Notes: generated from the sequence alone by a model not told the origin. A DNA stretch of 64,000 nt from Scylla paramamosain (GCF_035594125.1 NW_026973708.1:87501-151500); one strand, 5' to 3'; shown: positions 14,770 to 26,148, counted from the stretch's first letter. A program made the numbers and translations.

Positions 14770-16116
14770 TATTAGATAAATTTTGTATTTCATAGAATTA
14801 CTTCCTTTCTTATATCAATCATTTTCTTTTTTCTACTTCAAGCTCCCAGTTCAATCTTTTCCCTTCAAATCAGTGCTTTAATTAGAGAAATACCTTCTTT
14901 ATAAGTACACACTACCTCAACTACTTACTAATTCCCTCTATTACCAAATTCTCAACCAAACTAGTACCTCTTTCACCAGTAACTTAAGACTGCTGCTTGT
15001 TGCTCCATTTTTGTCCATGTTTCACTATAACTCCCTCCTATGCCAGTTTTTTCTCTTTCAAGTGAACTTAGTTATGTTGTAATTTTCATGCAGTGCTACA
15101 TCGTTTTGGTTTATTTCTTATATTAAATTTGCACATGGCTTATTCCAAAGCCTTCTTGGTATCTATATTTCATCTTCAACTACTTTGAGTTTTTATCAGT
15201 TTATTGATAGCATATGTATCCATAATGTCTGAGAATGTCAGATTCCTTTTATTGTATCCTTTTCAGACATGAAATAAATTCACTGTTATTTTCTTCTTAC
15301 AATTTCTGTGGTACTAACTCATTCTCCATGCATTATTTTGATTAATCACGTAGTACTTTTGTCAGTTGGCTTATGGTGCTTGCCAGATATTTTGATTTTC
15401 AATATTTCCACCCTCCTATAATGGCAAATTATATAATTCTAGCCTGTTTCTTGGTATGAAATCCTGTTCCTAAGAAGTATTATTAAATAGCAATTACTAT
15501 AATTACTAGAGTAATCACTAAATAATTAATAATGAAACAAAAATCATGATATTCAATTAGGAAATTATTTCAGAGTTCACTTGTAAATTGAGAATAGATG
15601 AATATTTAAAAAGAAAACAAGTCCTACAATATAAAATACATGCAAAATTAATGTCATTGTGCTATTTATAATTAATATCTCATAAAAGATTTTAATACAA
15701 AGGCTGAATAAAAAAAAATAAACAACTAAAAGCTCCTGGGAGAGGCAAGAAACCAAGACTTGGTTATCTTTCAACAGTGGTTATTTTCTTTTGTAGACTG
15801 GGAGATCCTGTGTTGGTATGTTCACATGGTATAGGACGATCTATACCATTATTGATGGGTGAAGAAAACTGCTTCCCTTTTTCCCCAATAAATTGCTCTC
15901 TGCTTCCAAGGAACTGCCATATACTGAAACGCTATGCTCTGCATGTAAGTGCATTTTCAGGATATCCCTGGTACACTTGAATCGATATAAAGATGGAATA
16001 TTCTTCACTGAAAGCCATTCATGTTTGGAATATGGCACACACATTCTATAGTTTCCAGTAAAACAACATAATTCCACAGCTCTGTCACACCCATAACAAG
16101 CATCATCTACACCTAC

Positions 16117-16269
16117 CGTAAAGGACAGTATTGACCCAATGAAGCTGCCTTCGTCGTATCTGCCCAGCTTGGATATAACTGATTCAAGTACTGACAGCAG
16201 CTTGTCTGTCATTCCTTGAGTCATGGATGTGCTGGTTCTTTCAATGAGGTCATCAATTTTGGTGTGATA
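16117..16269 (-). CDS. Cadps: CAPS/CADPS internal exon (segment YHTKIDDLIE ... GSILSFT)
   Basis: Exon of 153 nt (51 codons, phase 0/0) reading YHTKIDDLIERTS, then GMTDKLLSVLESVISKLGRY and DEGSFIGSILSFT. This follows directly on the VDGVDV end of the exon at 42857, as in CAPS proteins. The acceptor is chosen at CATTAG|TAT. An AG six bases upstream would bring in an in-frame TAG, so the downstream one is preferred. The donor is ACG|GTAGGT. The frame stays open about 276 bp beyond the donor, to 15841, which would allow a read-through form, but that extension has no CAPS similarity I can recognise. Confidence 0.88.
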
Positions 16270-17349
16270 CTAATGCTAGGAAAGAAAAAAAAGTGCAGTT
16301 AAAATTGAGGCCCAAGATTGTCTACAAACATAATAATGTACTGTAATATAAAAAAAATACAATTACAATGTGAAGAATTGAACTTCATGAATTAAATTAG
16401 TACCAATAAGCAGCTTCCATTATAACATGACTTCATTCTCAATAGTACCAGTAAAAATACAGTAATATTTTAATAAATACTATGTGGTGAAGAATATAAG
16501 AAAAATATTGATAAAGATATGGTATAGTGGTCTGAAAAGATAAGTGGCTAGGAGAAAACATACAATGGATGCAGTAAAGTTAGAGAACAAGTAATTGATG
16601 GACTGAGATGGAAGAAATTTCCTTTGATTGAACCCAGTTTTAATGGAGACAAGAGATAAAAATGCTGATAAATTTACAAAGTAAATAAAAAAAATGCATT
16701 TTGTTGAGAGCCTATTTATTTCTTGGTGTCAAATAGTGTCTGCAACACCTTGAGTTTTGGGCTGACCTGGTTACATGTTTATAGGCCGACCATCCAAACC
16801 TCAAAGCACAAAACTTATATTCTAAATAAATACAGGTGACTCTTGGCTTATGCAAGTCTTTTTAATGAATATTAAGTTTAAAATGACTTTAAAATATATC
16901 AAACTTAATTAAATTTACACTATGTTTTAGCAAGATCTGGCTCATCTTCATGTTCGAATATTATGCTTTCTTTGGTAACCACCAGTTGGCACCACTCTTT
17001 CATGCTTCCTGCTCTTTCCCACTTCCCATTTGATAGTGTGCAACCATACAGAGCACACTGAGCAGCAACAGCAGATATACTTTCACCCTCTCACCAGAAA
17101 TGGAGAGACAACACATTTTATCATCACCTCAGAGATGTGTTGCAGCTCCTACAAGAAAATTACCCAAAATGCTGGCAGAAGCTCTCTTGTGATGAATGAT
17201 ATCTGCTACACAGATATTAAGAGAAATGCAGAAAAAGTCAAATCACTATGCTGCAGTTCTTCCAGAAGTAGAAGCCAACAGAAGTAGAAGTGGAAGTCAG
17301 AATAAGTGGAATCATTGGAAAAGGAGGAGAAGGAATGACTATGTGTAGT

Positions 17350-17506
17350 AATGTGAAGTATAGATGGAGAAGTTTGGAACAAGCTAAGTGAAGATATAGT
17401 ATCAGCAACGAGTGTGCACAGCTTCAAGGAAAAAGTGGACAAGTGTAGACATGAAAGTGGGACCACACAAGTGTAGCTCAGGCCCTGTAAATTACAACAA
17501 CTAGGT

Positions 17507-17507
<1 letters not shown>
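17350..17507 (+). mobile_element. 3' end of a CR1-like LINE with CA-repeat tail
   Basis: The frame NKLSEDIVSATSVHSFKEKV is the C-terminal end typical of the CR1-like LINE of this window (compare 33140-33240). It is followed by a short UTR and AACTAGGTAAACAC, which runs straight into a 95-bp (AC)n tract. This copy is severely 5'-truncated. Confidence 0.75.
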
Positions 17508-17602
<95 letters not shown>

Positions 17603-17631
17603 TCACAATCTCTCTCTCTCTCTCTCTCTCC
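17507..17631. repeat. (CA)n followed by (CT)n
   Basis: About 95 bp of CA at 17507-17601, then CT at 17609-17631. The CA tract grows directly out of the CTAGGTAAACAC tail of the CR1-like LINE and ends just before a LINE A copy. Confidence 0.95.
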
Positions 17632-17664
17632 CTGCTCTGCCAGCGAGACTGCTTTCCTTCATTT

Positions 17665-18440
17665 TTTTTCTTTATGCAGGAGGGACACTGGCCAAGAGCA
17701 ACAAAATCCAGTAAAAAAAGGCCCCATTGAGATGCTGGTCCCTGAATAGGGTCCAAAGCAGTAGTCAAAAATTGAAGTATAAGTGTCTTGAAACCTCCCT
17801 CTTGAAGGAATTCAAGTCACAGGAAAGTGGAAATACAGAAGCAGGCAGGGAGTTCCAGAGTTTACCAGAGAAAGGGATGAATGATTGAGAATACTGGTTA
17901 ACTGTTGCATTAGAGAGGTGGACAGAAGAGAGATGAGAGAAAGAAGAAAGTGCCACGGGAGGAGGGAGGCATGCAGTTAGCAAGATCAGAAGAGCAGTTA
18001 GCATGAAAATAGTGGTAGAAGTCAGCTAGATATGCAACATTGCGGCAGTGAGAGAGAGGCTGAAGACAGTCAGTTAGAGGAGAGGAGTTGATGAGTTGAA
18101 AAGCTTTTGATTCCATCCTGTCTAGAAGAGCGGTATGAGTGGAGCCGTCCAAAACATGTGAAGCATACTCCATACATGGACAGATAAGGCTCCTGTACAG
18201 AGCTAGCTGCTGGAAGGGTGAGAAAAACTGGCAGAGATGTCTCAGAATACCTAACTTCATATAAGCTGTTTTAGTTAGGAATGAGATGTGAAGTTTCCAG
18301 TTTTGATTATAAGTAAAGGACAGACCAAGGATGTTCAGTGTAGAAGAGGGGGGACAGCCAAGTGTCACTGAAGAAAAGGGGATAGTTGTCTGGAAGGTTG
18401 TGTTGAGTTGATAGATGGAGGAATTAAGTTTTTGAGGCAA
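17665..18440 (-). mobile_element. LINE A 3' fragment left of the LTR element
   Basis: Minus-strand 3' part of LINE A, from the conserved 3' UTR (GGAGGGACACTGGCC) to the region encoding [14 protein letters not shown] in the intact copy. It ends abruptly at about 18440. Sixty-seven bases of unrelated sequence separate it from the left LTR at 18508. Frames are broken by small indels. Confidence 0.85.
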
Positions 18441-18507
18441 TGGATATTTATTTCGTTGCTCTGCGGAGGTAAGAAAAGGCTTGGTGATCCTTGAGTGTGC
18501 TCACTAC

Positions 18508-19080
18508 TGTTATGACCACAGTTCCCAGCCCCTTCACAAAGCTGCCTCACCTGGACTAGCTTTCCCTTAATCATCTCCTATGTGACTGGGTGCAGGGCTG
18601 AATATTGGTTACAAGGTCCACTTTTAACTCATGCACTCTTCTTAACAATGGTTGTAATGCCAGGTCACAATAATGAGGTTGCCAGTCTGTTTTACCCACC
18701 TACAGACAAGGGAAATACTCTAATAACAATTACTTCCCACAGCTGTGAAAGGATTGATAACCACATCTAGGGAGAAGCAATTATAACGAGCAATAACGCA
18801 TATATGGTTAAGGTATAATACCCTGGAGGGAATACTGCCTTCGTAATGGACCACCCACTTCTGGTGAGGTACTATAACACTAACAGAGTAGTGTAGTTTA
18901 CAGCTTCCTGGACAGCAGGCCTGATCATGGCCTGAGGAGGGAGTAAATTTCATTGCACTGCTAATTACTTAAGTCCTCTGCAAGTCAAGCACCCTCCAGG
19001 AATCTGATGCAGTAGCATTTAACACTAAACAAGCTCACTAGCAAGAGACATGACTACAGACGAGTGCCCACAAATACACA
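18508..19080 (-). repeat. 3' LTR of the Gmr1-like element
   Basis: Direct repeat of 23039-23603 with mismatches and small indels throughout. In plus orientation it begins TGTTATGACCACAGTTCCCA and ends CACAAATACACA, i.e. TG..CA ends. The divergence between the LTRs (many substitutions) indicates an old insertion. Confidence 0.9.
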
Positions 19081-19139
19081 GGAGGGTAATTCACCTCTAG
19101 GAACAGGCTGAGCCTGCTTTTGCTGGTCAGGAGTGGCAA

Positions 19140-20142
19140 CCAGATAATCTAATTTGCCCATTCACCTCTCCACTACATAAGGACCGCTGTAGCGTACAAC
19201 CAGCAGCTGTCCTTGAACGGGGAGTAACACAAGAACTTCATCACCAGGGGCAAAACATTGGTACTTGGCCTTCCGGTCATAGTAAGCCTTCATACATTTC
19301 TGAGCCAGGAACAAGTGCAACAGAGCCACCTAGAGAGCCTTCAACAACCTCTCCCGTGTGCACATTACCATGTCCAACAAATATTTTTGGGGACCAGACC
19401 AGGGGCAGTACCATGCGTCTTGAACCACATCCAATGGGTCATGCACACAGTGGCTGAACACCAGCCGGTTTGGTGAGAACCCCAACAACTCAGTGGGTGC
19501 CACTTGCACAACAAACATTACATAAGGGACTGCCTCATCCCAATCCTTGTTGTTGTCCAAACAAAAGATCCTTAGCATGGTTTTTAAAGCTTGATGGTGC
19601 CTCTCCAAAGCTCCTTGTGACCGGGGATGGCAAGCACTGGACAGGACATGCCTAATCCCCCACTCAGTCATGGTCTGCACAAATAATTTGGAAGTAAAGT
19701 TAGCCCCTTGGTCTGACTGGACCTTAGAAGGCAGTTCAAAATGAGTAAAGAAATGTAATAAGGCCTTCAGCACCACCTTGGAAAGGATGCTCCTGATGGA
19801 TATGGCTTCTGGGTACCTTGTAGTGACATCCATCATAATCAGCAGGTACATATAACCTGCTTGAGAAAGGGGGAAAGAACCCACAATATTAATAAGTACT
19901 CAGGTGAAGGGAGGATCGACAATGGGGATAGGGTGAAGAGGTGCTACTGGTGGCACTTAATTAGGCTTTCCCACCATTTGACAGGTGTGGCAGCACTTAA
20001 ATATGGTAGCAACACTACTCGTCATGCTGGGCCACCAAAAAATCCTCTGTAGCCTTGCCACAGTTTTCCTAATCCCGAGGTGACCTGCCATCAGGTCCTT
20101 ATGTGCCAATAGCATGAGTGCTTCTCTGAACTCAGACGGCAC
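19140..20142 (-). pseudogene. integrase of the Gmr1-like element
   Basis: HHCC zinc-binding region at 20142-19957 (HKDLMAGHLGIRKTVARL, CHTCQMVGK). Then the catalytic core at 19884-19330 with D (LLIMMDVTTRYPEA), D (QSDQGANF) and E (SQGALERHHQALK), i.e. a complete D-D-E set. The C-terminal GPY/F-type region follows with stops (VLVLLPVQGQLLVVRYSGPY at about 19240-19180, then YLVATPDQQK). A stop at 19957-19959 follows the zinc finger, and more lie after the core, so it is a pseudogene. The match to Ty3/gypsy integrase is strong. Confidence 0.88.
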
Positions 20143-20149
20143 TACTACT

Positions 20150-21093
20150 TGGAGTAATTCCCCTCCGTCAACTTCTCTCTACTGATGATACAAAATTTTC
20201 TTCCATAACACAAACTTCCCTTCCCTCCACTTCTTCACTACCTTCGCCCACCTTGGAAAAGCATGGGGCCAACTCTTCATCCCCCTGTTGCTCATTTATG
20301 AGCTCATCAGGTTCAACTTCATTTAGGTCCTTCAGGACTACAGGATCAGACAGAAGAGGCAAAGCCAAGACTCTTGTCCCCCTCTGGCATCTATGGCACA
20401 AGCAGGAACCACTTGCTGATCTTTTTTGGAAACATTAACCTCTCCAGATATCTGACTGGCTGCCGGCTCAGATGTTAACACAGGCAAGCCACTAAAGGAG
20501 CCATCACCCGTCGGGGAACAGCCTGTTCCCTGCCTCCAGGAGACTTTGCAGGGGATGGAACTTCTGTCTCCCCCTACAGAGCTGGGAGCCTCCCTGCTTT
20601 TGGCAGTAACCCCCCAACATGCCTGATACACCAAGCTGGATACCAGGCTGAGGGCCAGATCCTATAGCCTCCATGCCAGGTGGCAACTCTGCCTGAGTGC
20701 CACCTCTGGGGTGCTCTGCCAAGTGAGGTAAACCAGCAAATAGACTTTCCAAACCCAACTCTTCAACCTCACTCTCAGTAACATCCCCAACCAAGTCAGG
20801 TGCATCCACTGGTGGTTCTGCTTTGTTGCACCATGATTCAAGGAGGAGTCTGACTCTGAATCATCCAAACCCTTTCCAGCAGTGGAACAGGCCTCTGAGC
20901 ACTCTGCCCCCACTGCAGCACTTACATCACCCCTGCACTCCTCTTTCAGGGGTCCTGTCTTATTGCAGTCAACCCAAGGAGCTGCAGAGGACTTCACCCT
21001 CCTTGTCATGGAGCAGGTGATAACATTAATAGTGTCAGGTACTTCAGTAGCCTCCACATTGGGGACAGAGTCTGCAGATGGGGCTATACCCAA
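20150..21093 (-). pseudogene. acidic spacer between protease and integrase
   Basis: Overlapping frames rich in E, D, S and P (VEATEVPDTINVI, NEVEPDELINEQQGDEELAP) fill the position where ordinary gypsy elements would carry RT and RNase H. No YxDD, TAF[KR] or RNase H motif is seen on either strand. The second copy at 34085-35045 carries the same spacer after its protease, so the spacer is a family feature and not a deletion scar. Confidence 0.65.
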
Positions 21094-21491
21094 ACTCTCC
21101 CTCCAGCCAGATCATTTCCCAAAAGGAAGTCAACCCTGGACACTGGCAGGTCCTCTGTCATGGCCACTTGTATCTCTGTGGTCACCAGTGGACAAGTCAG
21201 CCTCACCTTAGTAATGGCAAACCTCTCGACAGCATTGATGCCCTGATGTAGCACTACCTTCCTGGACACTACCTACCTCCCTTTAATATTCCAGCACAAA
21301 GATTGCTGGGCTGCTGTGTCATGCAACACTGTGACAAGATACACCATCCCCACAATCTCTACAGTTCCTAGACGTAAGAAGGGACAGCATAAATCTAAAC
21401 TAGACCTCACACTCTCAGGTGGAGTACTAATTGCTGACACATGAGCAACATCCCCCTGTCTTCTCTCTGGTTGGACTGTATGGAGATTCAA
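21084..21491 (-). pseudogene. retropepsin domain of the Gmr1-like element
   Basis: Two adjoining frames: one with LGTVEIVGMVYLVTVLHDTA ending at 21273, the other with VDFLLGNDLAGG (21269-21084). The active-site triad reads D-T-A, followed by AQQS. The flap region and the closing LLGND motif fit gypsy-type proteases. A frame break near 21270 separates the halves. Known role: maturation of gag-pol. Confidence 0.75.
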
Positions 21492-21574
21492 ATTCTTCCT
21501 CCTTATCCTGGTCTGGCCAAACTAGCAAAGCCACTGGTTTCTGGGGAGGCTTAGGGGGCAGAAGTCACGATCAA

Positions 21575-22939
21575 CTATGGGCAATTGAATTGGAAATGCC
21601 CTGTCTCTTTGCAGTGGTAACAGGTGTGCTGGTTGTTAAATTTAGGGGTACTATGCACCATATTCTCCATTGCCCTCCTCTTTAGATCAAAAGGAGGCTT
21701 GGAGTTATATGAATTCCCGGGCACAGACTTATTCCCAAACCCACTGGTGTAATGGGGATTTCCTGGTTGGCCAACACTACCACTTCCACTGCTGCCAGAC
21801 CATTTTCCCCCAGCTGGTTTAATTCCCATAGCCCTGTGGTGGAATGCATGATGGTGGGCCAACACATAATCATCAAGCCAGGTAGCCACCTCATTAAAGC
21901 TTTTTAACCTTTTCTCCCTGAGCAGCAGCACCAGTTCCTTCTTGGCCACACTGAGAAATTGCTCCATTACCATAAGTTTCTTTAACTCACAGTAGGAGAT
22001 TGCCTGCTCACTAGCAATCCACTTTTTAAATGTCTCCTCCAGGTAGTGAGCACATTCAAGGTAGGAGTGACTGGGCCTCTTCTTTTCTTCACAGAACTCC
22101 AGCCTGTAAGCCTCTGGCCACTGCTCATAAGCTCTCAGGATGTCAGCCTTAAACTTCTCATAGTTTTCCAAATCCTCTACCGACATCCTGTTATAAAATT
22201 CCAAAGCCTTACCTTCAACATATTGGCCACAAGGCCAACCTATCTCTCCTGAGGCCAATCAAATTCAGAGGCCTTCTTCTCAAATCACCTGAACCATACA
22301 GCTACCTTCTTTTCATCAAACTCTGGTATTCATTTCAAACTCTTCACCATCTGGCTTTCTACAGTATCTTCCTTCACTCCTCTCCTCAAGCCATGAGGTG
22401 AATCAACTTTAATCCTAGTGTTCTCCAACTCAAACATCCTATTCTTCTCAGCTTTTTCCTTTTCTCTTTCTGCCTCAAGGATCTTCATTTCTTTTCATAC
22501 ATCCTCAACTTCTCCTTCTCCTCCTTTTCTACTTCAAGAAGCCTCAACTCTTCTTCTTGCTCAGGTAATCTGGCCTTCTCCTCAGCCTCAAGTCTCTTAG
22601 TTTCCCTCTTGGCTTCAAGCCTCCTCCATCTTCAATCTCCTTTCCTTTGGCTTCAGCTTCCAACTGGAGCCTTCTCAGTTCTTTCTCCTTGGCCTCTCTA
22701 ACCTCCTTCTTCATCTCAAGCTCCATTCTCCTCAATTCCAACTTGAATCTCATCTCCTCAGACATGCCTTTGATCAGGGAGAAGCTACCAATGTTGCAAG
22801 CAGAGCTAACATGTCCATGGATGCTAGTTGTGGGACTAGGTGTCCTCACACCAAACTGGGCTAAATCTACACTGCCACTCCCAACATAGGCAGAGGACTC
22901 AGGTTGCGTGTCATCCCTGCTACCAGCCTTGCCTTACAT
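21575..22939 (-). pseudogene. gag of the Gmr1-like element (SCAN-like core, CCHC)
   Basis: The N-terminal part (22849-22544) is an E/R/K-rich coiled coil (MRFKLELRRMELEMKKEVRE). Next comes a capsid core with SCAN-domain-like spacing (GKALEFYNRMSVEDLENYEK, LRAYEQWPEAYRLEFCEEKK, LMVMEQFLSVAKKELVLLLR, 22258-21860). It ends in a zinc knuckle CYHCKETGHFQFNC (C-x2-C-x4-H-x4-C). The presumed start codon at 22937-22939 is followed at once by TAA, and frames change near 22260-22540, so the gene is dead. The gag would form the particle and package RNA. Confidence 0.8.
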
Positions 22940-23038
22940 GGCTTACACTGGCACACACAAGGCAATGAAGCAAACAACAAACTGTCTCCCACACATGGGG
23001 ATGAAACTTCCAGCTATCCTGGTGAGGTCACCAATTTC

Positions 23039-23603
23039 TGTTATGACCACAGTTCCCAGTCCCTTCCCTTCACAAAGCTGCTGCACCTGGACTAGCTTTC
23101 TCCTAGTCACATCCTACATGACTGGCTGCAGGGCTGAATACTGGTAACAAGGTCCACTTTTGACTCATGCACCCTTCTTAATAATGGTCGTAATGCCAGG
23201 TCACAATAATGAGGTTGCCAATCTGTTTCACCCACCTACAGACAAGGGAAATACTCTAACAACAACTACCTCCCCACAGCTGTGAAAGGATCAACAACCA
23301 TGTCTAGGGAGAAACAATTATAACAAGCAATAACACATATACAGTTGAGGTATACTACCCTAGGGAGATAATGCCCTCGTAACAGGTATTATAACACTAG
23401 CAGAGTAGTGTCTTTTACAGCCTCCTGGACAGCAGGCCTGATCAGGGCCTGAGGAGGGAATAAATTACACTACACTGGTAATTACTCGTACTTAGGTCTT
23501 CTGCAAGTCAAGAACCTTCCAGGAGCCTGACACAGTAGCATTTAACACAAAGAAAGCTCACTTGGAAGAGACGCAACTACAGATGAGTGCCCACAAACAC
23601 ACA
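23039..23603 (-). repeat. 5' LTR of the Gmr1-like element
   Basis: Direct repeat of 18508-19080. It should hold the promoter of the element because transcription runs to lower coordinates. It lacks about 20 bp present in the other LTR near 23395 and abuts LINE A sequence at about 23609. Confidence 0.9.
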
Positions 23604-23608
23604 GGAAG

Positions 23609-24126
23609 GTAACTTCCGAAGTGGAACACATTCTGACTCTCTTCCCTCTTGCAGAGATCTCCATTCTTGGAGATTTCACTGTTCACCACCAGCTTTGGCT
23701 TTCCTCTCCCTTCACTGACCATCCTGGTGAACTAGCCTTCAACTTTGCTAACCTCCATGACTTAGAGCAATTGGTGCAACACCCTACTCATATTCCTGAC
23801 CATCCTGGAGATACACCCAACATTCTTGACCTTTTCCTAACCTCTAATCCTTCTTCTTATGCTGTCACCCTTTCTTCTCCATTGGGCTCTTCTGATCACA
23901 ATCTCATATCTGTATCTTGTGCTATCACTCCAATCCCTCGTCAGTATCCTCCTAAGCAGAGATGCCTCTGGCATTTTGCCTCTGCTAGTTGGGGAAGCTG
24001 AAGAGGTATTTTGCTGATTTTCCCTGGAATGACTACTGCTCCTGTGACAGAGACCTGTCTCTGTGTGCCAAGCACATAACAGAGGTGATAGTGTCTGGCA
24101 TGAAGGTGTACATTCCTCTCTTTTAC
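23609..24126 (+). mobile_element. LINE A endonuclease fragment, plus strand
   Basis: Plus-strand piece matching 26866-27385 of the full LINE A copy. An open frame at 23621-24001 holds [30 protein letters not shown] and [10 protein letters not shown], i.e. the C-terminal half of the APE endonuclease. Its orientation is opposite to the LINE A pieces on both sides, and it directly abuts the 5' LTR. Confidence 0.85.
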
Positions 24127-24866
24127 CCATACTGGTGATCAGATAGAAGGTTGTGAAGTGATGGATATTTAAGAATCTTCCTGTTGAGGATAGATTAAAA
24201 AACTTTAGATAGGCAGGAAATTAAAGGAATAGGATGATAGTTTGAGGGATTAGAATGGTCACCCTTCTAAGGAACAGACTGAATGTAAGCAAACTTCCAG
24301 TAAGAAGGAAAGGTAGATGTTGACAGACAGAGTTGAAAGAGTTTGACTAGGCAAGGTGCAAGCACAGAGGTGCAGTTTTGGAGAACAAAAGGAGGGACCC
24401 CATCAGGTCCATAATCCTTCCTTCCAAGGGTTTAGGCCAGTGAGGGCATAGGAAACATCACTGCAAAGAATTTTAATAGGTTGCATGAACTAGTCTGAGG
24501 GTGCAGAAGAGGGAGGAACAAGCCCTGAATTGTCTAAGGTAGAGTTTTTAGCAAATGTTTGAGCGAAGGGTTTAGCTTTAGAGATAGATGCGATAGCAGT
24601 GGTGCCATCTTGTTGAAATAAAGGAGGGAAAGAAGAAGCAAAGTTATTGGAGATGTTTTTGGCTAGATGTCACAAGTCACGAGAGGAATTAGATCTTGAA
24701 ATTTTGACACTTTCTATTAATGGAGGAGTTTTTGGGTAGTTGGAGAACAGACTTGGCATTGTTCCAGGCAGAAATATAATGTGCATGAAATTGTGGTGAT
24801 GGAAGACTCAATTACCTTTTGTGGGCCACCTTTCTATCATGTATAGCATAAGAACAGGCTGTATTA
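24127..24866 (-). mobile_element. LINE A RT fragment, minus strand
   Basis: Antisense copy of LINE A corresponding to about 28146 down to 27412 of the full element, joined directly to the sense endonuclease piece. It is decayed, with no long frame left. Similarity ends at about 24866. Confidence 0.85.
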
Positions 24867-24929
24867 ATACATTTCTCTTACCATTACTTTTGGTACATAC
24901 TATAAATAAGAATTCAGTTATTTCCTCAT

Positions 24930-26085
24930 TATCTTTAATATAGTACACCTGGTATGACCTCTTTCCTTACAGTGACTGCCTTTATCTCTGATGGTAAGCC
25001 TTTTCTCATGCAATTTATACTGCTTACACCAGCAATACCTTGTGTTTGAAGCCACTAAAACAACTCTAAGCTGGTATACTGTCTGTCTAGACTTATTACC
25101 CTACCACTAATGTCTACAGATTCTTGTATCTGACTTACAAGAACCTTCACTGTTGGAAGTGAACCATGGATGTAGTAGGATTAAGGCCTTCATCCTGAAG
25201 GTGAATGGAATTCTTACTGCATTCACAGAATTTATACAACAGGCTATATCATTTAGGTTTGCTCTTATTGGACTGCGTGAATCCTATTTGATTTCTACAA
25301 GAATATAAAGTTTTATCAATGGTCAAGAAGTCACTGGCTCTAACACTGATCAGGCAAGGTTATTTAAGTCTTTTAAAAGATCCCTGACTGCAGCAGACCA
25401 GTCATGTAGCCATCTCTGATGTCTGGTATCAACATTGTCAAAAGCTAAGTTTGCATGTAAAAATCCAAATCTATTCACAGACATTACTGCACCAAATACA
25501 GGGTGACCAAACTCTTTCATGAAAAGTATATTAGTTTTGGTCTAATAAGCCACATACATACAACAAACCCAAAACTTCATTTCAATGCAATCTGTTACCA
25601 TAAGTGATGGGAGTTTATCATTATTTCAAGGCCTCTGGGAAATTTCTGCAATTATACCTTCAATTTTCTGATTAGTAAGTTGCACAATATTAGAAATCAT
25701 ACCAGATGTTATGAACAAGTCCCATGCCATTTTTCCTGAATTTACTGACCTCATGTCTCCCATCAAACATTCTATAACACTGGATATGTTCACAGTTGGT
25801 CTTCCTTCCATACTATTTGTCCATGTTATGGATTTCTCTACATCTAAGTTTCTCTACCATGATTTTATATTCCCATAGCTCGTCTGGTAATATATAATTA
25901 TCATATTTACTTCCATCTAAACAATTGGTCAATAAATCAACTAACCTGTTTCTTACTGATGTCTTGCTATTTCTCTGTGGGAGCCACTCTTCATAATCCA
26001 TGTCATCATCCATTTCCTTGTCACTTTCAAATTCCATAGCAAGACCAGCTTCATCACCTATCACATCTGCCAAATTTTTCATCAG
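24930..26085 (-). pseudogene. piggyBac-like transposase, decayed
   Basis: Minus-strand remnants in collinear order. The acidic N-terminus (MKNLADVIGDEAGL..DKEMDDDMDYEEW) ends near 25813. Next comes AWDLFITSGMISNIVQLTNQ (25730-25660), the piggyBac segment before the catalytic core. Then follow FGHPVFGAVMSVNRFGFLHA and RHQRWLHDWSAAVRDLL (25530-25390), SINAVRIPFTF-like residues near 25230, and MRKGLPSEIKAV (about 25030-24990), matching the conserved piggyBac R-K-G-x-P-x-E-x-K motif. At least five stops or frameshifts occur. No TTAA-flanked ends were found. Confidence 0.75.
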
Positions 26086-26148
26086 GGTTGTCTATAAAGT
26101 CAGGGGCTGTCTATAGAGTCCATTGTAAGCACTAAGCTAAGCAGTAGG

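Larger units (their letters stand above)
13322..16116 (-). other. CAPS intron between exons at 16.1 and 13.2 kb
   Basis: A 2.8-kb intron bounded by GTAGGT (donor) and TTTCAG (acceptor). It contains the Tigger-type element with a HARBI1-like fragment at 13993-14769. The stretches 13322-13992 and 14770-15840 hold only AT-rich sequence with no recognisable gene. Confidence 0.75.
18508..23603 (-). mobile_element. Gmr1-like Ty3/gypsy LTR retrotransposon lacking RT
   Basis: Two direct repeats (18508-19080 and 23039-23603) bracket a minus-strand body reading gag, protease, acidic spacer, integrase. Gmr1-like elements are known to place integrase before RT, with a SCAN-like gag, and the protein motifs here match that group. 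In this copy the integrase C-terminus runs straight into the 3' LTR at 19081 and no RT or RNase H remains, so it is a deleted, non-autonomous form. A candidate primer-binding site (TTGGTGACCTCACC) lies five bases inside the 5' LTR at 23021-23034. No polypurine tract and no 5-bp target duplication are visible. Confidence 0.88.

Noticed and set aside
20150..21093. Hidden RT/RNase H in the Gmr1-like spacer
   Set aside because: Both strands checked by eye for YxDD, LPQG and TDAS-type motifs; none seen.
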